From Vanilla planifolia (lineage: Eukaryota > Streptophyta > Magnoliopsida > Asparagales > Orchidaceae): DNA of 64,000 bases. How positions within the stretch are numbered: the first letter of the stretch is position 1; each line of letters begins with the position of its first letter. Of the stretch, positions 56,060 through 64,000 are shown piece by piece. Made by a program: the position numbers and the translations under genes. The DNA lies in assembly GCA_023846275.1 (NCBI GenBank), contig CM043869.1, positions 35,304,737 to 35,368,736 of the forward strand, read 5' to 3'. The notes beneath the pieces were generated by a model, which did not search any database, was not told where the DNA came from, and saw only the letters and a program-made list of their open reading frames with translations.

Positions 56060-58749
56060 TTAAACGAGTAGTTCAATAAATCAAAATATTCTAGATGAGA
56101 AATTTGTTATTTAAAATAACCAAATCACAAAAAACGAGAAACAATCCAAGGCATACAAAATCTCTGACCATTTATCCAGAAAATTAAATGCCACATTTAC
56201 TTGTGTACCAACATGAAGAAAGTAAAATCTTTACCACTCCAGAAAAAAAAAGTAAAACAAACGATCTAACCACTTGTAACTTTCCATCAAATCATGTAAT
56301 GAACACGAGCAAGTTTGCAACTCTGGACAGTTAGAAACATGGCACGCATTCCTGCATAATGTTTCATCATGAACTATAAAAAAGCCTCAACAAAAAAAAT
56401 CGAAGGACTTTGGCTAATATCAGAACAGCTTTTTATTCTGAACCTATTCTGGACCGTTAGTCAATCAAAGGAATTCAATCACTTCACTGCCGTTGTTCCA
56501 TCTTGCGATTTAGAAGCCATTTGACATTAAGGCATTAAACGTTTTCAGCAAAGTCAAATATTTACATAACCAGTACGCACAAATATTCGTATTTGGAAAA
56601 AAAAAACAATCAACACTGAAGTATTTACATGGCAGTTATTTTGTTTTCAACGGTTATTTTTCTCATTAAACCTCAAATTGAGTGATGGGAAACACCATGG
56701 TCCATGAACATATAGAGTATTGCTATAAATGAGATCCATGCACACATAAATTCCTTATAACCTACAATTTACAAGAAAGCATAAAACACACAAGAAAAAT
56801 TTCACTTTTTGTCATTATCAAGTAACACCTAACAAACAAATCTGAATGGCTGAGCCTCCTCATACAAAAGATAAAAACTTTTTTTTTTTTTTTTTGTAAA
56901 GATTGGAGATTATATCAAAATTTGAATCTTGTAACTCCCCTTCGACAACAACAAAACCAATCAGTAACAATTCAGTGGCCAAAAGATGAAAATCTTTGTA
57001 GTCCAAGCAAACTCGATTTTCTGAATGCCAGTGCACCTAACAATTTCAACAATTCTCGCAGGACAGCAGTTATGGTTTGCATATATGCCATACCCAGTAT
57101 TCTATATGTTGAAGGATAATACATTCATCGTCACATAAAGAATAATAAATCTTTGTGGAAACTGTTGATATGCAACAGTAAAATATTTCAGCTTCACAAG
57201 ATATTTTTAAATTACTGAAGTAATTTTTAGCCTAAGCTTCTAGCTTTCCAGCCCTCTATCATGATAAATTGCCGTGAATACAATGCTATGAAGCACAGAA
57301 GCTCCTAAATGGATGGTGCATGTGTTTCCAACAAATTTACAGTTTTTGTAACCTTTGCCAGAGATTCAATAGCATATCAAATATGAAAAAGATAATTTTG
57401 GACATTCCATGACACCAGATGACAGGACCCCATCTCACTGTTTCAGCTTCCATGCCAACTTCTACAGTTTCCTAATGATGGAAATATATCTGTCTGCAAA
57501 AAGCTCAAAATCAATCCCAAAGACAACAAACCAGCGTCTCCAGGTTGATTCTTACCTTGGTTCCAAACAAAAGTTAGACCTGACTAGTTTCAGTTTGTTC
57601 TCAACCGTTGCCACTCTTCGTCTTCACTGCTCTCATCTCGTGCTCAATAACCCACGATATTACAAACCCACAAGCACTGTCTATGCACCATCGCACTGTC
57701 AACGTAATAGGCCATAAATGTATGTACATTTGCTCGAGCTCACCAAAAGAGCTGTGGAAGTAAGGTCTAAACACCAGTACCATAAACCGAGGTGTTGCAA
57801 CCTTCTTATCATAGTTCCACAGTAAAAGGAAGAAGATCACAAAGGCAAGATCATCAACCCTAAAGGAGCCAACTGGAAAATCTAGATAAGCACGTGCCGC
57901 TCACCACACAATCAAACAAATGCTTCTTCTATCATATTTTGCAAAATGCTTGAATTTTTAAGAAGCTGTCAGTTTTTTTTCATTATCCATTTAGGTATTG
58001 CTTCAATTTCTTTAAATTGTTCTCAACTAAGGAGAGCTCAATAAATCAGATTGCCACGCTATATATATTTGTTTTCTGAGTGCAACGTACAAAAGGCCTA
58101 GTACATCATTTTTCTTGAATTACATTGCTGCAGGTGTACAAATTTCATATGAGATTGTTTGATTCTATTTTCCTACATTGCATTAAGCTAATGCTCAGTC
58201 ATTCCAAACCAAACTCGACTTGTAATTTTTTGTTTACATTATAATCCGTCTCCCAAGGGAGGCTGATAGAACTAGGCAACATTCACTATCAAAGAATTCC
58301 CAAGCAATTCTAAACCAACATACAGTATTCATTCCTGTAACAGAGCTGGTTCCTGCATATGTACAAATTGTAAAATTTGTCTAGGGTACAACAAAACCAA
58401 GTTGTACCCCGTAAAAAGTATCACATCAGAACAATGGTGCACCATGATTTATGATGTTATAGTAACAATAAACCTTAATCTCAATACGTAGAGCCAACTC
58501 CATAAATCCTTTTGATATTATTATGCTTTTTCTATTAACAACAAATTTTTTAAATCCAAACACCTTAACCAAGTCTAAAATTTTTGTGTCATGTCTTTTT
58601 AGGTTTCTCTACCCCAACTTAGATGAGAAAATTCTAACTTACATGTCCGAACAAACATATTAAGTGCATCTATTTAGTACACCCAAACCATCTAAACCAA
58701 CTCTACCCAAATTATCCCCAATAAATCACACACGCATATGCACAATTAC

Positions 58750-58804
58750 CCACACACACACATACACATACACATACACACATGCATGCACACAAACACA
58801 CACA
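58750..58804. repeat. (CA)n-rich microsatellite
   Basis: Imperfect CA/CATA repeat of about 55 bases. Confidence 0.9.
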
Positions 58805-59179
58805 TGCCATAGAATTTGCTCTCAAATGTAATCATTTCTAACAATCTCCTTTCAAGATGGTCATTCATCCATCTCAACTTCCTTTTATCTGCAACATTCA
58901 TATGTATCTTTGGATTTCATAAGCCAATGTTCCTTGCCACACAACACCATCTATCTTATTATAGATTCATAAAACTTACCATAATCTTAAGTGCAATATT
59001 CTAATCACACCATAGACTAATCAACCATCCATTAATGAAACTTATTAGGATCCTATTATTATCATCTCCATTAATTTCACCATTTGAAAAGATGAAAATA
59101 CCAAAAAGAAAAATAAATGTCATAATATATACCAAATACACAATATCTCAATAAAATGTATCATGCCTCATCCTAGTAA

Positions 59180-59890
59180 AGTAGAAAAGGAATCTGATTA
59201 GGATTTGGAACCTTTAACCAATAAATACTATAAAAGGGCCTTCGGAGCTCAATCAAGGAGCATTCGACTCACCACGTGAAAAGATAGAGTTTTTCTTCTT
59301 TTTTTCTAAACGTAGCTCGAAACCCTTACTCGTCCAAGAATCAAAAGCAAGCTTCCCAAATCTTTTTCTCAACTAATGTCAAAAACACTATTGTTGCACG
59401 AACCTTTTCATTTTCCTAAAGGGCTTCACCACTGTCCATACTTTAATTACTTCTCCGCACCTAAAGCATTGCTTCTACCTAAAAGTTCTCGTCTACCCAA
59501 GCTTTTATAGTAAACTATCCGAAAACTCTTTTAAGCTGCCCAAATGCTCCACAAGTTGTTTGAACATTCTATAAACTACCTAAATACTCTATAAGCTACC
59601 CACAAGCTTTAGTAAGATGCCGAAGGCTCTCTCAACCTAGTTGTACACTCCATAAACTATCCAAACACATTATAAACTGCCTAGATACATTATAAGCTAC
59701 CCGAAAGCTTTACAAGTCATCCAAAAAAAAATCTTTTTTGCCAAAGCTTTAATAATAAACAACCAAAACCTTTTACAAACTACTCAAGGGTGTCCTCACA
59801 AATCAACTTCCTCGCTTTGAATTCTAGCTCCTACATCTCCTATAAAAATAATTTTTGTTTAAATCTCTTAAATCTCTATTTCATATTGCC
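59180..59890 (+). mobile_element. LTR-like fossil, probably Ty3/gypsy
   Basis: A strong TATAAAAGG (59229-59237) is followed by a GC-richer stretch. The block ends with GTTTAAATCTCTTAAATCTC (from about 59850), which resembles the end of the LTR-like region near 10295-10330 (GTTTAAATTCTTTAAATCTC). No internal region was seen, so it may be a solo or truncated LTR. It is worn. Confidence 0.45.
59500..59770. repeat. Degenerate minisatellite, about 20-base period
   Basis: Variants of ACTCTATAAGCTACCCAAA repeat about a dozen times, for example ACATTCTATAAACTACCTAAA, TACTCTATAAGCTACCCACA, CACTCCATAAACTATCCAAA and TACATTATAAGCTACCCGAA. It lies inside the LTR-like block. Confidence 0.75.
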
Positions 59891-62800
59891 CATCATTTTA
59901 GAGTATAGAACCAAGATAAAATAAATTTATCATCCTTATAAATTTTAAGCCTCAATAATAATATCAATGTCACACTCTTAACTTATGATTCTTGTATTTT
60001 GTTTTAGATCTAATAAAACGAAATCATTTAGCAATAAATAAAATATTATTAACAAAAACATACTAAAGCCATCTTGAATTTGACTAATAAAAAAATTTAT
60101 AACCAAAAGAAAAAAGATAACTTCTGAATGTGAAACATCAATAACTTCAACTTCAATCAAGAACCTTTTAGTCAATCAGCATTGAATGTGAACACAAGTA
60201 ATTGATCCATTATTCATGTCGGTCATGACTTACAATATGTTTAATGTTTTTTTTTTAATAAGGTCTCTCAAAGAACTTCTTTATTTACTCTAGCATATTT
60301 TTTCATTAGCTCAATAAAATTAAAAGCAGATCCTCTTATATCGTCCTAAATTAACCCTCTAAATAAGTTTATAGTCTAGATGGCCAACTGCTTGGCACAA
60401 AAACAAATTAATCCAAGATATATTGATATCATATCATAATTTATGTTCAATTACTCTCATAGTTATAAAATGATTGATCAACTTAGTTTTCTTATTATTA
60501 GCACAATTTTAGATATATAGTTAATTTGTTATCAAAATATTTCCCTCCATTCATACATCCTTATTTGATAATAATTTTGAATTAAGCAAGTCAAGAGATA
60601 TCTTCTTATTTCACACAATTCCAAATGTCCAAATGAAATCTTATTTTATTGCTTTTCATGTTCATTAATGCTTTTTTTACTTATATTGTGTGAATAAGTA
60701 TTTAATTTTTCAATGTAATTTGTTTTATTATGAATTATAGTTAATAATTATACATACACATATAAAATATGTATGTGTGTGTGCCTAGTAGAAAGTTAAA
60801 ATAAACATAAATAAGCATGTGGTTATACGTAAAATCATTTATTTGTGTTTGCAATATCAACCAAGCGATTGGTTTTTTGTTAACCAATATTGAAAACCGA
60901 ACTCAAATCAATTTTTAAAAAATTAAAGCAAAAAATCAAATCTTCTTTGAAAAACAAACCAAACCATAACCCAACTATCTTATAGTCAGACTTTCATGAA
61001 TGAATCAAATTCAAAACATCAAAAAAGATTTCGGATTAACCTAAAACCCAAAACTAGAACATCAAACCAACTAAACAGTAACACCATAAAACATATTTTA
61101 CATGATAGGTCATTTGTTTAATCATTTTAGTTTTCTTAACAGGGAAACATTACCGTAAGCCAAGGAAAAAAAATTTTTACCAGAAACCATACCAAATATT
61201 TGCAATTTGAATCAAACTAACCAATATTGTCAATTCAATACAGTAATTATTTTTTCAAAGTCACAGCACACACCTACCTACTATTCAATCCTTCACTCTT
61301 CCACTATATTTCCACTTGATTTTCTTTCCATACAAGAAAAGTTAATACTTCAAAGCTAACAAAATTTTGGATAAAACCAATGTAATAAAGATTGCACAAT
61401 TTAAAAGTCATCACACACGGTGCAAATAGTTGATATAGCAGTCATGATGATAACGACAAACGCATACTATAATAATAACACCACAACTTTTCGTTAAGCT
61501 CTAGTTCCCCAAAAAAAGGAATCCCCAAAAAAAGGAATCTCTACATGCAGATTAATTTTAGTTTTGGATATATGCACCACTTTTGTTGGAAAATTTCTTC
61601 TCCTTTTCTTTTATCAAGAAAACAGCCGAAATTTCCATGAAAATAACCTCTTAGTGATTTCCTGTATCTGCTATGCTATCTTCATGCAATAAGGTTAATA
61701 TTATCGAAGCTAAAAAATCCAAAACGCATAAAAATTACACTGGCTGTGAATCTTAAGTCAAAAAGAAGTGTCACAGCATGTAGGACTTCAAATTGCAAAT
61801 TAATTACACAACAAAATTAAGATTTGACAGATTTTCTATAAAGATGATTGTTGATGATATTTTCAGAATTGGTAGTACTAGAGTGAAGCTTAGTGAGGAT
61901 TTATTAACTCCAAAGGAGTGAAGAGCTTTCCAGGAGGTGAAGCAAAGAAAATTAAAGAAAATGAAACACAAGAATTTACATGACAAACTTGGAAAGGCAA
62001 AAAAAACAGCTAACATGCAAATCTCTACTCACTAAACAGAATGGAATATAGATCTCATTCTTGAGAGGCTATCTGGTTGTTTATAAGGAGAATTCCAAGG
62101 ACCATACAAAGGCGAATGACAATGTCCGGAAAAGAATGGAAGATATCAAGGTAGAGCAGAAGGAGAGCTTTCTTGGGAGTGTCGTGAAGGATAACCTTCA
62201 AGAGCGAGAATCTAATACCTCTCCCACTCAACCTAAGTTCTTCCTTTATAAGTGTCTTCTTGCCAGAAAAGAATAATGTACTTCATCGAGCACTTGCCTT
62301 CAATTAAAGGGAAATAATTGCACTACAATGGTAAGGGCAGCAACAGGGAATAATCCATACATGCCATAATCCCTTAGAGCTACAATCAAGTCATGGTAGA
62401 TTCCATGGAACGTCTTTGGACTTCTCCAGGAGTCCAGTGAATCAAGGAATGTTGACTAACTTTTTCCCAAAATCTTTAATAGCAGAGGATAATGGCAACA
62501 TTGGACCGCTGGATCGTAAACAGTCACAGATGGATCTCTAAAAATGTCATAAAACTGAGAAGTTTAGCAGGTTGAATCATGTTGAATACAGTGCAAGGGT
62601 ATTTGACTCTGGAGGTGACCTAGTACGTATTGAGCTTTATTTGGCTTACTTTGTCTCAAAGAGTTAAATAGAGCTGGACAGTAAGCCATAAAATTTGAGT
62701 TATCAATGACAAAAATGTTTACTAAACACAGGATAAAACCTTGCACTACAAGAGTCATGTCCTTACGTAGTCCATATCTCAAATATGTCCAAACAAAATC

Positions 62801-64000
62801 CACAAACTCTAAATATAACTTCCAAGTGGACTAATCGTATTTAGGTGATAAGTCCGTCCTTCCAAAAGTTTCAAACAGAAAGAAATGCCAGAACATAGCT
62901 AGAATTTGAGATGTTCCAATTTTATCCATTTTAAGTAGTAAAACAAAGTGAATAACTTTTATATCACTTAAAACAAAACACTATTTTGTAAAAATAACTT
63001 GACAGATAATAGCAGTTCATCAAATTAGGTTGTACTACTTATTAAGGTGCATAATTAATTTTGCAAAAACATGAAAGAACCAAATCATCCAAACCACTAC
63101 TAAGATCAAATATGAGGTACATTGATGCTTAACTGCAAATCGCCACAAGAAATCATAATTCCCACAAAGAAAATATAGAAATTCAATTTCAAAACTCAAT
63201 TAGATTATACTTTCCATATTACTTAGTTTTTATCAGCCATTCCCATTGAGGTCATCCACCTTTTCATTCCTATCCCTTTGAGACCTTGTAGAAAGTTTCA
63301 TACCAACCTAGATAAACATTAACACACTTCCATGTATTTGTATTCACACACGTTCTAAAAGCATTTTAATATTTCAGTTAGGAATTATTAATCAAAAAAG
63401 TTGTTATTTTAAAAATACATCGACTGTAAAAGAAAGCAGGTGTTTGAACCTTTCTAACTTCAAGAAAATTCAAAAATTCGTTATCTAGCTGAACCTGGAA
63501 TATTCAAATGCAAAGATAGTATTAGAATTCCCAAACTAAAAGGATCCCATAAATAATGGCAGTCACTGTCAGGCATATGTCAATTTTTTAACTATATTTT
63601 TGGGCTGTTTAACCACATTGTCACACATTTTCTTCATGACCAAATATTGAAAAATAGTTCAACATGTTAGAATAGAGTATCTGTCCAGTTTGTCAACTTT
63701 CTTTCTAATTATTGCTTCATGAATATGGATCAATTTCTTTACGAGCTTCTATGGGTACTAGCGACACCACTCAGAAGTATTGCCACAAAGTCAGCAAAGG
63801 TTGAAGAAAGTCTAGAAACAATGTCACCTTTCAATGCAACTACTTAAAGATGAAGTCAAAAGAACGGGCCAAGAATCAAAGTTCATTTCATAAAATCTCA
63901 GTTCATGGAATGGACCTCTAAGAATTAGCAGCTACAAAAGCACAAATGTGATAGGCAATCTAGTAAAAGACAGAACATTAACATCCTAAAACAGTTTTTA

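Overview
The window looks like nuclear DNA of a flowering plant. Its genes belong to plant-specific families (a pectin methylesterase with its inhibitor-like pro-region, and two ATL-type RING-H2 ubiquitin ligases), introns have GT-AG ends, and long stretches hold broken Ty1/copia and Ty3/gypsy retroelements. Coding exons are strongly GC-rich at third positions while the DNA between them is very AT-rich. That contrast fits a monocot, perhaps a commelinid such as the Zingiberales, but nothing in the sequence fixes the species.

Layout: 1-3258 AT-rich upstream DNA; 3259-5515 a two-exon type-I pectinesterase (+); 5516-6860 GC-rich repeat-bearing DNA; 7380-8690 copia fossil (-); 8960-12090 a pair of related repeats around a gypsy LTR/gag fossil; 12310-12665 an unidentified exon-like island (-); 13808-14536 the first ATL RING-H2 gene (-); 15000-17400 an old 1.4 kb tandem duplication; 21060-23180 and 28180-28840 gypsy pol fossils; 32600-36431 a copia fossil with one recognisable LTR; 37043-37612 the second ATL gene (-); 40200-42830 a second old 1.3-1.4 kb tandem duplication; 45424-46081 a two-exon uncharacterised plant gene (-); 47960-48970 a copia gag fossil; 53164-56056 the 3' half of a DHX37/Dhr1-type DEAH RNA helicase (-), whose 5' exons were not found in the remaining 7.9 kb.

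The genes do not form a pathway. They are independent: cell-wall pectin modification, membrane-anchored ubiquitin ligation (twice), one unknown, and small-subunit ribosome assembly. I did not find a clear new biological system. The points most worth a second look are the two diverged tandem duplications, a conserved cysteine lost from the pectinesterase, the missing 5' half of the helicase, orphan GC-rich islands, and a G-box palindrome cluster with no gene attached.
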